Shown: piece by piece, positions 1-11,254 of the stretch
How positions within the stretch are numbered: position 1 is the first letter of the stretch
Layout of the letters: each line of letters opens with the position of its first letter
Assembly (NCBI GenBank): GCA_021018995.1
Contig: CM037588.1
Span: 36,577,000 to 36,640,999, forward strand
Length of the DNA: 64,000 nucleotides
DNA from: Chloranthus sessilifolius
Taxonomy: Eukaryota; Streptophyta; Magnoliopsida; Chloranthales; Chloranthaceae
Direction: 5' to 3'
The notes under the pieces: generated by a model
What the model was told of the DNA's origin: nothing
The model's input: the letters and a program-made list of their open reading frames with translations, nothing else
The model's database searches: none
Position numbers and translations under genes: made by a program

Positions 1-2690
1 CTACAGATCCCGGCGACCCTCTAACTGAACACATGGTACATCCACACACATAGAGGAATTCAAAGCATATATCTCTGACTAAGCAGTTAGAGTAATCATA
101 TATGGCAAAAGAGATCTCCAGTTCTATATACATGAATGGAGAACAAAAATAATGGTTCTATCCTTATGCGAAATATAAGTCAGATAGAACCAAGATGAAC
201 CACCGGTGATGGCCGACCATCACCTAAATAGTGGTTCCCAAAATACGTGTATCATAACATAAACCAATATTCTATTATAAAAAGAAAAGTTGGACGTACA
301 AAGCCTAAGTCTCACACACTCAAAATGTTCAATTACCCCTAAGGGAAGTACTCCTCAGGTAGAGGCTCCGATTCTTCCTCAAGAATGTAATCAGAGTCCT
401 CGTCATGCTCTAGCTCCTCAGTACCTAGGTCAACTCCTGTGCCAGTGACGTATAGTCGAGGGGTGAGCTAACAGTCTAAGCTTAATAGGGGAAACATTAA
501 CAACATTTATATCTTATTTCAAAGCATAGATTCCATGATATATTTCTGAAACAATTTTCACATAAAACTGAAATTTCAAAGTTCTTGAATCGAAACAAAT
601 TGCTTGAATTGAAATAAATACAAAATTTCAAAGACAAGTTCGGAATTTCTAACTTTCTAACTTATTGCTCATTTTCTTATAACATGCTTGCTCATATTTC
701 AAAGTTGACTTAAAATCATAACTTAAATAAACTCTCAAGCAAAATATAACATTAAGAGTCACACATATACTGATGGGAATCCCTGAACCATCGTCATTCA
801 ATAGAACCATTTTCAGAATTCACAAGCCCCTACGCTAGGAGGGAAGCATGTGTGGATAAGGTTTACCGTTGGCTGGTATAAATGTACAGATGTCCTGTTG
901 TATCGGTACACGATGGGGACTCGTTTCATGTGAACCTTAAATCATTGTGTAATTTCTAACATATAGTTTATCACCGTGTAGAGTGCTTAATTCGTAGTTA
1001 GTTTATCACCGTGTAGAGTGCTTAATTCTAGCACACACACATTCTTATCACAATTTTCGAAGTTCGAATACCCACATTTTCATCACATTTTTCTTATCGA
1101 ATTATATTTTCTAAAATTGCGTGCAAATATAATTTCAAATTTATCACGATTGTCTTATCATATCACACTATTTGTACAAATCGTATCAAATATAATGTTG
1201 TTGAATTTTCCCTACCTCGATTGCGAAATCACGCAAAGTCATGCAAAACGGTACAAAAATCCTCACGGAAGTTCCTAAACCTTAACCTACATTACAAAGA
1301 ATTCGTATACTTGCATGTTAATGACCTAAATATCACATATGTCGAAGTTCCTAAAGTTTTCTCAAAACTAGGGTGAAAAGGGCAAGTTCGCATTAACGCT
1401 GGATCATGTAAAACTTGTCCCTACTTCCCACCTAATTTTTAACCTTTCAAATATTATATTTATAAAATTATTAATTCATGCGAGTTATTGAGCTCATTGT
1501 TTTTTTTCCAACGCCTTAAGAATCACGTAATTCCAAGTTAGGAACAAAAAGATACGGCCAAAATATCGAGCTGGTTTCAGGGTAGCTCGAGCTTGCTCCA
1601 GTGACACACACAACCCAACTCGAGCTGGCTTTTCCAGAGCAAAATAAGCCTAAAAATATGCTGAGCACCAGCTCGAGACCTATCTCGAGCTGGCTCAAAA
1701 TGAGCTTGAGCTAGCTTTTCAGCATTCAAAAATTTTAGGATTTCAGGCCTAGCTCGAGCTAGCTCAAAGAGAGCTCGAGCTAGCTTTTTCAGGTTCTGAA
1801 AATTTCAGACATGTTCCTTGTTCTTTTCCCAGTCTTAACCCACATTTCCATACACATATTTCATGAAAATAAACCATTAGTTTAAACTATTAGTGGTCTA
1901 CGAGATCTCACCTTTCAAACTCGTGAATCTAACTCGCCCAAAGAGTGATTATCGGAACCTATTGGCGCTTTCGCCTCTTGTACAAACAAGGGTTTGAAAC
2001 CCACCTTTTTGTGATCGCTCGCAGATATGGGTACCAATTCGCAACCCTCCAACACACACCCGACTACTCAAGGTTCTCGTGCGAAGACGATCGCGAACCG
2101 AAGCTCTCAATGGAAGAGGGTTTCTAGGAAATGTAACTCTTTCTCACGGTCACGGATTACCAATACGTCATAGATCGATGTTCTCACGCAGTGAACGATT
2201 GGAAGCGAATAAAATCGTGCAAAAGATCAACCATGAATCTGGGTGTAGGTGTGCAAGGGCTCACATGGGGCAAGTTTCTCCTCTCTTCTCTCTAAACCCA
2301 TGCAAAGCAAACTAAAAGGGAGAGTGGCTTACGTCGCCCCATTCATATACTTTAGACTTACTTCTTTATGAAGCATACACACTAATTTGTGTGTTAATCA
2401 TTTTCCAAAGAACTTTGGTTCCTTGTGAAGCTTGCATACTCAAAGTAGGGCTTTTATTCAAAAGTGTACTTAATCCGGTGTGGAGCTAGCACACCTAAAA
2501 CTACCTATCAACTGGATTCGGCGCCAAGATAGTACACCACCATGGTGTACGAGCTTTAGTCCAAAAGTCTTACACGAGGCTCAGACGGACCCGAAATGAT
2601 CTATTTTGAAAAATTCGAAATGGTGACGCGTTTCTTAACGAACACACACCTGATCAGAACCTATGGGTTCAGAAATTTGGGGATATCACA
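1..2690 (-). mobile_element. F1: long LTR fragment of a gypsy-type retrotransposon
   Basis: The segment is non-coding and matches 7177-8572 in direct orientation over several hundred bases, including shared phrases such as GTGACGTATAGTCG and a block around 'GATGGGAATCCCTGAACCATCG'. It ends at 2690 with GGGATATCACA, whose reverse complement TGTGATATCCC is a normal LTR start. A TATA-like GTATATGAATGG followed by a purine-rich leader reads leftward near 2345, so I infer that the LTR lies on the minus strand. The other end is off the window. No primer site or coding domain adjoins it, so it may be a solo LTR or an end of a broken element. It abuts an older LTR remnant (2691-2890), which suggests F1 inserted there. 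The lineage (possibly Tekay/Del) is a guess. Confidence 0.55.
1566..1790. repeat. Cluster of AGCTCGAGCT palindromes in F1
   Basis: About seven copies or half-copies of the self-complementary motif AGCTCGAGCT, often extended to AGCTCGAGCTAGCT, lie within about 225 bp. The spacer is a repeated T-rich phrase ending in 'TTTTCAG'. The cluster lies inside F1, about 600 bp from the TATA-like site on its downstream side in the inferred minus-strand orientation. No known family of sites is recognised. Confidence 0.7.
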
Positions 2691-2890
2691 CGACTGGTCG
2701 AGAATCATCAAAATTTCTTCCTTTAAGATTTTCTTCTCGACATCGTACAACTTTTAATGTTTTTCTTTACTCTTCTTCTCCGACCTGTAATATCTAAAGA
2801 TAACTAAAGCACATATATTAAATACACCCCAAGGCTTAGCAAGCATCTATTCAGGGTATCAAAACATATTTAATTTAAAGGTATATCACA
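2691..2890 (-). mobile_element. H: edge of a minus-strand LTR
   Basis: On the minus strand this begins TGTGATATACC at 2890 and runs left until F1 interrupts it at 2690. The bases on its right (2891-2905) read as a polypurine tract, GAAAGTTTGGGGG, on the minus strand. That is the layout of a 3' LTR preceded by its PPT. Only about 200 bp of this LTR are visible. Confidence 0.5.
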
Positions 2891-4697
2891 CCCCCAAACT
2901 TTCAAAAATCTTTTAAAATATCCGATAAAATTTTGGATTCCAAACTCGGAATCCAAATTTTTTCTCAATTGCATAGCTTCTAGTAAAAGGGCTTGGATTA
3001 GCCATCCATCACAACCAATCACTCTACACCCAATTAAAGAAAATGTTCAGGCTCAATTCTCATTGGATGAGGTCTTTGGAGTTATGGGTTAGACTTGAAC
3101 ATCACTCTTCAATCTCAAGTCAATTTGCAATAATCTCACATCAATAGTTCTCAAGTGCATATTTCATGGATACATTAAAGAATGTAAAATTTTCTATTTT
3201 AAACCATTGCACAACTGCATTACATCCTACATTGTGAATTATTACAGCTGATCATAACCAAAAACATCAGGTTTAATGACAATTCTTGTCATTATATAAT
3301 TCAGATCAGCCTTAAACCTACATCTCACAAACTTAATATAACTTAAGAAAAAATAACAAAAAACTTGAGCTCAAATCAAAATCAAAATTTTGTCTGCACA
3401 CCTCAAACCTAAGATGAGCATTACCCTCAATGATCAAGCATAGAGAGAGACTATTGATGCAAAGAGAATGATAAGAAGATATATCACAAAGAACCATGTA
3501 CAAAGAATACAGAGATAACTATGAAATTAAAATTTGTACAAGCTAACAAGGTGTTCGAACAATAGTAAAAAACACTGTATATACACAAAGAAAACTATCA
3601 CAACCATAAGAAATAAACATAATGAAAGTAAACTGGAAGCACACAATATCAAAATGCAAAACCCAAAGAAATGTTTTGAAATAAAATGGATTATCCTAAA
3701 CTAATCTTCTAAGTCAATAGGATTATATTTTTCTCCTCCATTCTACCCTGCTCTAGATGGTGGCCTGCTGTATCTACCTCAACTATTCATGATTCTATTA
3801 GATCTCCTGGTTCTTGAGCTGAAGAAGACTTTGCCTTGCCAACTGAAGGAGGTGCTGGTTGTGCTGGAGGTGGGAGCAATCGAGGATCATCATCTGAGCT
3901 ATCTTCATCATAACTACTACTGCTTGGAGAGTTGGGGTATTTGGACTTGTAGTAAGCCACAATTTCCTGTGAGACAGAAAGGTCCCTCTGGAGCTTCTTG
4001 TTCTCTGAGGTCAGGGCAGCAATCTTGTCCCTCAAATGCTGAATGGTGCCATGAGGATCTCAAAGTTCTAATTATAGCTGTGCCAATTTGTTTATGAGAT
4101 TGAGCACTTGTGTCTTGTACTTGTCTTTCATCTTCCTGATGTGGTTGACATACATCTCTCTGGTGGCTTTGAGCTCATTCCAACAGAGAGGCTTAAGATT
4201 TTTAAGGTGCTCTTCATACGAATCCTGGATTATTTGCACTGCTTTTGCGATAGTTTTAGACACCCAAAAGTGAAGGCCTGGGTTAACTCTTAGAAATTCA
4301 ATTCTATGGTGGTCAGCTGAGTCATCATAGACCACCATTTCTATACACAAGTTGGGCTCACATGATCCACAATCCGGGTCTTCAATGTGGTATAAAGCTA
4401 TTTGAGAAGTTTGTATGGCTGCTTCAACCTTCAGAGCCTCTTCCTCAGCTGTGCTCTGGAATTTTGGGACCACAATAGCAAGAGAATGGGAAGAAGGGCT
4501 AGGAGTAAATGAGTGAATGATGTTGGTTATAGCAGCCAAGACTTGATGGGTAAATTCTTGGCCATGAGTGAGTGTGGTATGGTTTTGATGAAGGGATGTG
4601 AGAAGGGTTATGATTTGGGTGAGAGGATCTGTGAAAGGTGAAGGGATAACTGGAGGAGGTGGTGTAATAGGTTGTGGAATGATGACTGGGATTTGGG
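2891..4697 (-). mobile_element. H: 3' internal region of a minus-strand LTR retroelement
   Basis: The region starts with a PPT-like tract at 2891-2905 and then has about 850 bp of AT-rich non-coding DNA. Beyond that lies an ORF region read on the minus strand (3787-4697). The order of downstream ORF, non-coding stretch, PPT and LTR matches the 3' end of Athila-like elements elsewhere in this window, but sequence similarity to them is not obvious. It is cut off by G1 at 4698. The lineage is not determined and the element is broken. Confidence 0.45.
3787..4697 (-). pseudogene. Unrecognised proline-rich / coiled-coil ORF near the 3' end of element H
   Basis: I do not recognise this protein. Read on the minus strand, the upstream part is proline-rich (PITPPPPVIPSPF). 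A helical middle follows, with phrases such as HFWVSKTIAKAVQ and a charged stretch rich in Lys, Glu and Leu that looks like a coiled coil (LTSENKKLQRDLSVSQ). The tail is serine/aspartate-rich (SSSSYDEDSSDDD) and then proline-rich again. It sits just inside a PPT and LTR edge, the position used for a downstream accessory ORF in several plant gypsy lineages. The left end of the gene is lost at G1 and it is broken in about two places. It may be an envelope-position accessory protein or a captured host fragment. Confidence 0.4.
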
Positions 4698-5053
4698 TTT
4701 AACACCCACCCCTCAAAATCAGGCTCAGTCAACAAGCTGATTGAGACCCGACAATATTTGACTGCACCAGGAGATAGCCTGAGGCCCAGTCCTTCCACAA
4801 ACATGGAGCACCCACTTAAGACCTAATGAAATGAGGCAATTTCTAGTGACACCCATAGAGTAAACAAATTAAATCAATGGGTGTGGTAGCAATCAAAGGC
4901 CACACACACACACCATCTTAAACCACACAAAGAGAACCTGAATTGCCATTTGTATGACCATGACCTGAGATTTGACTCAAAATAGGACTGAGCCAAGGTA
5001 ATGATATCGATATCATCATCGATGGTGAACTCATAGATCCCCAATAAACAAGG
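4698..5053 (+). mobile_element. G1: partial LTR copy
   Basis: This begins with a TTAACACCCACCCCTC-like edge and resembles the first 350 bp of the adjacent G2 segment. Shared phrases include 'CAGTCAAC', 'GAGCACCCAC', 'CACCCATAG' and 'ATGACCTGAGA'. It is either an older LTR interrupted by G2 or a tandem partial duplication. Confidence 0.5.
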
Positions 5054-7176
5054 TGTAACACCCACCCCTCGAATTTTGTGTCAGTCAACTAGTTGATTGA
5101 TGCTTGATGAGACTTGACTATGCCAGGTGACTGCCCGAGGCCAGGTCCACCCAAAAATATTGAGCACCCACCTGTAGATTGATGAGATGGTATCATTTCT
5201 AATGGCACCCATAGGGCACCCCTTTTATTCAATTGGGTGTGCTAGTAAATAAGTAAAATCCACACTACATCTCACATCACATGATAAGCACAAATTTGTT
5301 ACTGATTAATCATGACCTGAGAATTGGCCCAAATTAGGATTGAGCCTAGGTGATGATGTGGAGATCATTATCAATGGTTTAGATTTTGATGATCATCCTG
5401 ATGATGATAATTATTTTAAGTCAAACATAGACCCCTTAATCCGAGAGGACTAGATACACTAACACTCTAAACCATATGTATGTGCCTCATATGGGGTAGT
5501 GGCATTTCTTGTAAATAGTAATAAAGCCCAAGGGCTATTCCATTTAATTTACCTAATTTTAGAAATTAGAAATTTGAATATTGCAAAGTTCTAGCACATC
5601 CTAGCCACACATTTAATTGTCCATGTTTGACCCGATCTTAGACCATAGATCCACTTTGGGGAAATCTAAGGTGTAAGATTGGCTTCCACACATGCACCAC
5701 AAGATGGGCTTGAAAGTTGTAAGTTCACACAAATTGAGGGCATAGAAGAAGAGAAAAGAAAAGATGAGATTCAATGTATGGGTGGGAAGTGAGCCCATGT
5801 GGGCCCACAAATCCCATGTGCATGTGATGTTGGAGGAGAGAGAGAGAGAGAGAGAGAGTATAGCTTGGGAAGTGAAATTGGGACACTTGTCAAGCTGGTT
5901 GAAGGCTTTGTCCCCCACTCCCATTGCAAAAATTGAATTCCTCTAGGCTTCTCCTCATTCCATCTTCTTCTTCCTCCATTTTCTCCATTAGAGCTCTCTT
6001 CTTCTCTTGAATTTGCTCTCCTAATCTAGCCATTGAAACTTCCATCTAAGACCATCAAAAGACTCCGATACCTCCCTAGAACCAAATATATTAAACTGAG
6101 CTTCATACCAGCCCCTCTCACCACATAAATTTACTCAAACCAGCAAGGAGAAAGCTTGAAGATCAAGGTATAGTCTTGGTTAATTTTAGTTTTGAGTTTC
6201 TAGGCTAGTTGTGTAGAAAATTTGGCATAGAGTTTGAATTTCTTTGATTATGTTTTTGAAAAGAACTTTGAAAATTTTGTAGCTTTGATGGATTAGAACC
6301 TATGGAGGCCATGCATGTGATCTCCACGATCATGCAAGGCCATACAATGGTCCAAAATCGACCAAAGCTTGGACTAGGCCCAATAGCTTTGAACATTCAT
6401 AAAAATTGGTTTTCTTGATGGTTTTCTATGGATTTCGATTTTTATTTTTGACGATGGGAAAAATCTGGAATGTGAAGGTAGTGTGTGTGTGTGATTGGAA
6501 GGATCACACACTGCTCTCTTTTCATCCATGATGATGATCTAATGGTCTAGGATCGCTCATGCAGTGATCATGGCGCAATTGGAGTTTTGAGTTGAGTGCA
6601 TGTGCATTTAAGGGCTTAGCATGACTCCTCCATAGGCCATCACTTTAAGGACCATGTGATCCCAAAAATCTCAAAAAATACTTGTTTTATGATCAATTGT
6701 GTGTAGAAAAATGGATGGTTTTTTATTGAACCGATTTTCCCTAGCAAAAATTTTGAACAATATTTTGAAACCAAATGATATTTTAATTGGAAAGATTAGT
6801 GTGCATGCATGAAATTGGATGGCTGTGATTGAATGATTTCATGACTTATAATTCCAGAATTTTTAGATTTTGATCACTGTTTTAGTTATGTAAGATGAGT
6901 GGTTATAGATGTATGATGCATGTGATGGAATCTTAAAGCTTGAGATAGTGTAGTCTTGATTTTTGTTTGTTCTATGTAGTAGAATAATATTCCTTGGAAA
7001 TTTAATAGCTATGATCTAATGATTTCATGTCTTAGAATTCCAGAAGTTTTAGATTTTGAACAATGTTTTGATCATAGGATTTAATGGCCATAGATGCATG
7101 TGATTAGGAACACTTGATTTGGATAACAATGCCTAATAGTTTTGATTTAATTCTATAGTAGGATGATCATGATTTA
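5054..7176 (+). mobile_element. G2: LTR or LTR-like segment starting TGTAACACCC
   Basis: It opens with TGTAACACCCACCCCTC, the classic start of many plant gypsy LTRs. No open coding capacity follows. A pyrimidine-rich stretch at about 5945-6015 (CTTCTCC, TTCTTCTTCC) could be the start of the R region, preceded by a GA microsatellite. Two similar phrases near 6835 and 7015 ('ATGATTTCATG...TTAGAATTCCAGAA') show internal duplication. It stops where F2 begins at 7177. No primer site or protein domain was seen. Confidence 0.45.
5834..5858. repeat. (GA)n microsatellite
   Basis: An uninterrupted GA dinucleotide run of about 12 units lies inside the G2 LTR-like segment, upstream of the pyrimidine-rich leader. 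Confidence 0.9.
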
Positions 7177-8572
7177 TGACAACCCAGATTTCCTAACCCT
7201 GAAATTCATGCCATCGGACCGCCGTTACCGACGATCCTCAAACGTAACACTCGGTATACCACAAAGAGGGCGAAACTCAAAGCAGATATCTCTTGCAAAG
7301 TAGATAAAGTCATCATATATGATAAAAGAAAACTCCAATTCTATATATATAATAAGACAAAATGAAGGATTTGTCCTAATGCAAACCATAAGCTTGACAG
7401 AACCAAAACAAACCACCAGTGATGGCCAACCATCACCTAAAATAGTGGTTCACAATATTAGTTTATATTTCATGAATCCATTGTTCTAAACTAAATATGA
7501 AGGCCGGACGTACCAAACCCTTGTCACAAAACCTCAAAAAAGACAACTCAAATTCCCCCTAAGGGAAGTAATCCTCTGGCAGAAGATCTGATTCCTCCTT
7601 TGGAATATAATCAGGATCTTCCTCATCCAGACTCCCAAAATCCTAGATCAACATCTGTACCTGTGACGTATAGTCGAAGGGTGAGCTAATAGTCTAAGCT
7701 CAGTAGAGAAAATATCAATAACATTCATATCATAAATCAAACATAGATTTCATGACTAATTTTCGAAGCATATATCATATCTCATACAAAATTGATTTTT
7801 TTTTTTTTGAGAATAAAAAACTGAAAATTTTAGATGTATGAATCAAGCAAAATCACGTTTGAAATACCCATTTTTCTCACACGACGTTCACATTCTTAAC
7901 ACAATTTATATTCATGCTTATTTCAGAGTTTTCATGCCGTCTTATCTAAAGTTAACATAAAACAATAACTTAAATAAACTCTTAAGCATATATAACATTG
8001 AAATCCACACATATACCGATGGAAATCCCTGAACTATCGTCATTTAATTAAACCAATTTTGAAATACGATGCCAAGCCCTTGAGCTGTGTTAACAGGGTC
8101 CTATACCGATGGGAATCCTTGAACCATCGTCATTTAATTAAACTATTTTTGAAATACGATGCAAAGCCCTTGAGCTGTGTTAATAGGGTCACTTGTGCCG
8201 GAGTGCCAAGCCCCTGAGCTATGTTAATGGTCACTTGTGTTGGAGTGCCAAGCCCATGAGCTATGTTAACAAGGGTCACTTGTGTAGCTAATATTATCAT
8301 TGGCTGATATAATTTGTACGGATATCCTGCCATACCGGTACACGATGGGGATTCATTCCACATGAACCTCAAATCATAGTGCAAGTTCTAACACATAGTT
8401 TAACACCGTATATTGTGATAATACATAGTTAGATTTGGAGAACTTACATAGTTCAGAATCAGAGTTCACACACACACATGCTTATCAAGTTTTGTATTCA
8501 GAGTTCACACACACATATAATCTTATCACATTTCATGTTTTGGGTTCACACACACACAAGATTATCACACTG
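7177..8572 (-). mobile_element. F2: second copy of the F-type LTR, interrupted by element B
   Basis: It begins TGACAACCCAGATTTCC at 7177 and parallels F1 from its first bases through the CACACACACA-rich area near 8470-8560. Homology to F1 fades at about 8572, where the LTR of element B is inferred to begin. The missing part of F2 would lie on the far side of B, outside this window. The boundary is uncertain by about 30 bp. Confidence 0.5.
8015..8290 (+). repeat. Imperfect tandem repeats inside F2
   Basis: A unit of roughly 90 bp containing 'CCGATGG(G/A)AATCC' and 'AAGCCC(T/C)TGAGCT(G/A)TGTTAA' is duplicated. Two shorter repeats of the 'GAGTGCCAAGCCC' part, about 55 bp each, follow. F1 has only one corresponding block, so the expansion arose within this copy or its sub-lineage. 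Confidence 0.7.
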
Positions 8573-9269
8573 TGCAACTGTGGATCTTATCGATCCGTCG
8601 CTACGATGCGCTCTTATAAAATATATAGAGTCGCCACCCGAAGCTTTTGGTGTCCCGGGAAACCCAAATCAATATTGAAAGCACCAAAGTGCCAAATATG
8701 ACTCTGATTCTAGTCTATGCCAAAGGCTTTTGGGTAGGGGCTTCGGTTATTGATCGGAAAGATATTAGGCACCCGATCAACCCACTTGTAAGCGGTCTCT
8801 ATTTATAAAAAAAAAAAAAAAAAAAAAAAATATAGCACTACCTCTTGCCCGAAGGTGCTCTGATCCTATTTACGCCCCCCCTGTAATCACCAAAATGTCG
8901 GCGACGTAACGTCCTAAATTCAAGGATAGTGGAAAAACAAAGAAGGTAGAGGAAAAGAGGGGAAAGTCGGAGCTCTCGGGCCCTTGCAGCACCGATGTGG
9001 ACCTTCGCATGAGTGCACTTGATGAGCTTCCGATAGCTTAAAAGGTTGAAAGATGGGTTCTAATATCTAAAGCTTGGTAGCTGGGAGGTAGAACACGAAG
9101 GCTAAAGGGTAGTTCTCACCTAGGCTAAGTGGTTTTTGATGGAAGGTGGGGGATAAAGGATGATTTTGAATTTTGGAATTTGTATGGGTTTGGTGCACCA
9201 AAGGGGAGAAGGAAATCTCTAATCTTTCTCTCTTTGGAAAATTTTTCAAGCCTTTGTAAAGTGAGGGGT

Positions 9270-9286
9270 GGCTCTCTATTTATAGA
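9270..9286 (-). promoter_or_regulatory. TATA box of the element B LTR
   Basis: The minus strand reads TTCTATAAATAGAGAG, a strong plant TATA box. It is about 860 bp into the LTR and about 270 bp downstream of the palindrome array, in the right direction to drive the B genomic RNA. Confidence 0.65.
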
Positions 9287-9558
9287 AAAGGAAAGGCTTA
9301 GGAGGGTACTTAAGAGCTAATGTGATTAACAATTAGGTAATCCTAAATATAAGGATTTTGGGTTTTTCAAGGTCATGAATAGGTGTGCAATTGGGTTCAA
9401 TGGTAGATGATAGGGTGGGGGGGGGGGGTTAAAGGGTTACAAATATGATTAATGGGGGTGCAACAGTCTTAAAGAAACTCACCCTAAATATTGGGATGGT
9501 CAATAAGTCAAACCTCAAAAGTAAAACTCGGGTAAAATCCCAAAAGTAATGTAGCTAA

Positions 9559-9761
9559 GCCTAGCGTGTATATTAGACACGCTAGGCATATGCACAATGC
9601 CTTTGAGAAGTTCAGAGCCGGCTGTGGGGCCCATTTGGCTTACCGTGTATATTATACATGCTAGGCTAAATTCGTCCATTAAATGGTCTAGCGTGCATAT
9701 TATACATGCTAGGCAAAATTCCTTCAGAAATGGCCTGGCGTGTATATTATACAAGCCAGGC
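9559..9761. repeat. Palindrome array 1 (in the LTR of B)
   Basis: Four copies of a 29-30 bp inverted repeat are at 9559-9587, 9637-9666, 9685-9714 and 9732-9761, spaced 78, 48 and 47 bp. The first has perfect 11-bp arms (GCCTAGCGTGT / ACACGCTAGGC). The others keep the centre TATATTATA and have diverged arms. The same motif recurs in arrays 2 and 3. It is self-complementary DNA that could bind a dimeric protein or form a hairpin. Confidence 0.9.
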
Positions 9762-10143
9762 AAAATGCCCTCAACTTTGTCTCAAACTCAAACTGCTATA
9801 ACTTTTGATGTATATGTCCGTTTGAGGTGATTCTTGGCCTGTTGGAAAGTTGGGAACCTCTACTTTCTATTGGTACATGATTTAGTTTTAGAAGAGGTCC
9901 CTATAAGCTTTAGCACACCTCTTTCTAACTATTTCTCGGGAGGGTTCGAAATTGGTTCGGGAAGGGTTTCAGGGGTGTAGGGTTAACTCCCAAGGGTCAG
10001 GCAGAGGCTTCTAAGGGTTTAGGTTGAGTTCTAAGGGTATGGGAAGGTTCCTAAAGGTATGGAAGATGCTATCAGAAGCTCGGGGGTGCGCCTTTCTTGA
10101 AGTATGTTTCGATCGGGCCTTGGGCCAAATTTGGGTGTCTACA

Positions 10144-10165
10144 GATGCCCTTCTTTGGTATCCGA
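10144..10165 (-). other. Polypurine tract of element B
   Basis: The minus strand reads ACCAAAGAAGGGCATC immediately before the LTR start TGTAGACACCC. This is a purine-rich stretch in the expected place for plus-strand DNA priming. Confidence 0.55.
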
Positions 10166-11023
10166 TCACTAATGATCGAATGTCAAAGAAAAAAAAGCAT
10201 CCAAAGAGACCCAAGGCATGCTAATGGGTCCGCTGTATTCAAAGCGATCCTCAAATATCAAATGGTAACATGGTGAGTACACTGAAGTCTTGTATGTCGG
10301 GAAACACGTCCGTTCCTCAAGACTATCGGTCCTCAAGTGCTTAGCGACACTACTGCGCATGACCGAGATGGTGTGAGTTTCGAAAGCCCAATATGTTGAG
10401 AAAAACATTCGCTCCTCGATATGGTTTGAGGAGGTGTGATGTTTGAGTTTCGTTCTAAACAAAATAGCCCCGTGAGTGGGGGGATTGACCCATACTTAAA
10501 GATTGGTGTGAAACAAAGACGCAAAGATCCATATTTTGTGTCCAATTGCATGAGGCATTGATTGCCCCACTTGACTGGTCACGGGTGCCCCTACACGAGG
10601 TAGGATTTGAGGTCTCTGAACGAACTTGTCGATCCCAAAGATAATTTAGCACATCTACCCGAGCGGAGCGAACATTGATGTCGCAATACTTTTTGGGCGT
10701 GTGTGCTGCTTTTGGTAAGTCACATACTTTTATTGTTTTATTTTTAAGGAATTATTGTATATATATTTGTTACTATTTTCTTGTTTGTTAGGGATTTTGA
10801 GTGTGCTCACTATCCCTAACATTTTTTTTTTGCACAATCCTTAAGCGGGTAGAATGGAAGTTGAAATGCTTCTTGGGATGTGTGCCACATATTCCTTGTC
10901 TTTTCTTTTTCTTATTTTTGCATATATTTTTATTATATATATGTATTTTTTTTTAATGTTATGGGGTTATACATACGTATGCGCCTAAAAGGGGGCACAC
11001 ATATGTGTAAGGGAGCATTTTAA
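10166..11023. other. Non-coding stretch between the 3' LTR and palindrome array 2 of B
   Basis: No gene is supported here. Several short reading frames on both strands have no recognisable motif. Related phrases such as 'CGTCCGTTCCTCAAGAC' and 'CATTCGCTCCTCGATA' recur, suggesting weak internal repetition. The last 350 bp are T-rich, with a purine/pyrimidine contrast. Confidence 0.5.
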
Positions 11024-11193
11024 GCCTAGCGTGTATATTATACACGCTAGGCCAAAACTGGCAGAATTATGCCTAGCGTGTATATTATACACGCTAGGCC
11101 AAATCTGGCAAAATTAACCATAGCGTGTATATTATACAAGCTAGGCCAAATCTGGCAAAATTAAGTCTGGCATGTATAATATACAAGCTAGGC
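11024..11193. repeat. Palindrome array 2 (upstream of the antisense PMD gene)
   Basis: Four 29-bp palindromes lie at 11024-11052, 11071-11099, 11118-11146 and 11165-11193, at an exact 47-bp period. The first two are perfect: 14-bp arms GCCTAGCGTGTATA and TATACACGCTAGGC around a single T. The third and fourth have a few arm mismatches. Spacers are near-identical (CAAA(A/T)CTGGCA(G/A)AATTA). A TATA-like CATAAAAGGG follows 32 bp after the array. Confidence 0.95.
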
Positions 11194-11223
11194 CAAATTG
11201 TGGATTAAATCAGCTAAGCCCGA

Positions 11224-11236
11224 GCATAAAAGGGTA
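11224..11236 (+). promoter_or_regulatory. Candidate TATA box of the antisense PMD gene
   Basis: GCATAAAAGGGTA is followed by a pyrimidine patch (CTTCTCCCCCCTCTCTCC), as in plant core promoters. It lies just after palindrome array 2 and about 170 bp before a leader-intron donor at 11397. Confidence 0.55.
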
Positions 11237-11254
11237 TTTTTCAAATTCTTCTCC

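Larger units (their letters stand above)
8573..10143 (-). mobile_element. 3' LTR of element B
   Basis: On the minus strand the LTR starts TGTAGACACCCAAATTTGG at 10143, a very typical Tat LTR start, right after a PPT-like tract. Near its other end is the familiar 'TTAGGCACCCGATC' and 'GAGTCGCCACC' area of such LTRs. A TATAAATAG box reads leftward near 9273-9285. The array of palindromes at 9559-9761 lies upstream of that TATA in the U3 part. Poly(A) and poly(G) runs occur at about 8808-8830 and 9417-9428. The left edge is placed where similarity to F1 ends and is uncertain. The 5' LTR is outside the window, so age cannot be judged from LTR divergence. Confidence 0.65.

Noticed and set aside
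1018-2315. Short frames inside LTR F1
   Set aside because: Low-complexity or AT-rich chance frames in a non-coding LTR; no similarity to F2 as coding sequence.
10011-10652. Several 65-97-residue frames on both strands beside the LTR of B
   Set aside because: No motif, no conservation with other segments, and overlapping frames on both strands typical of chance openness.
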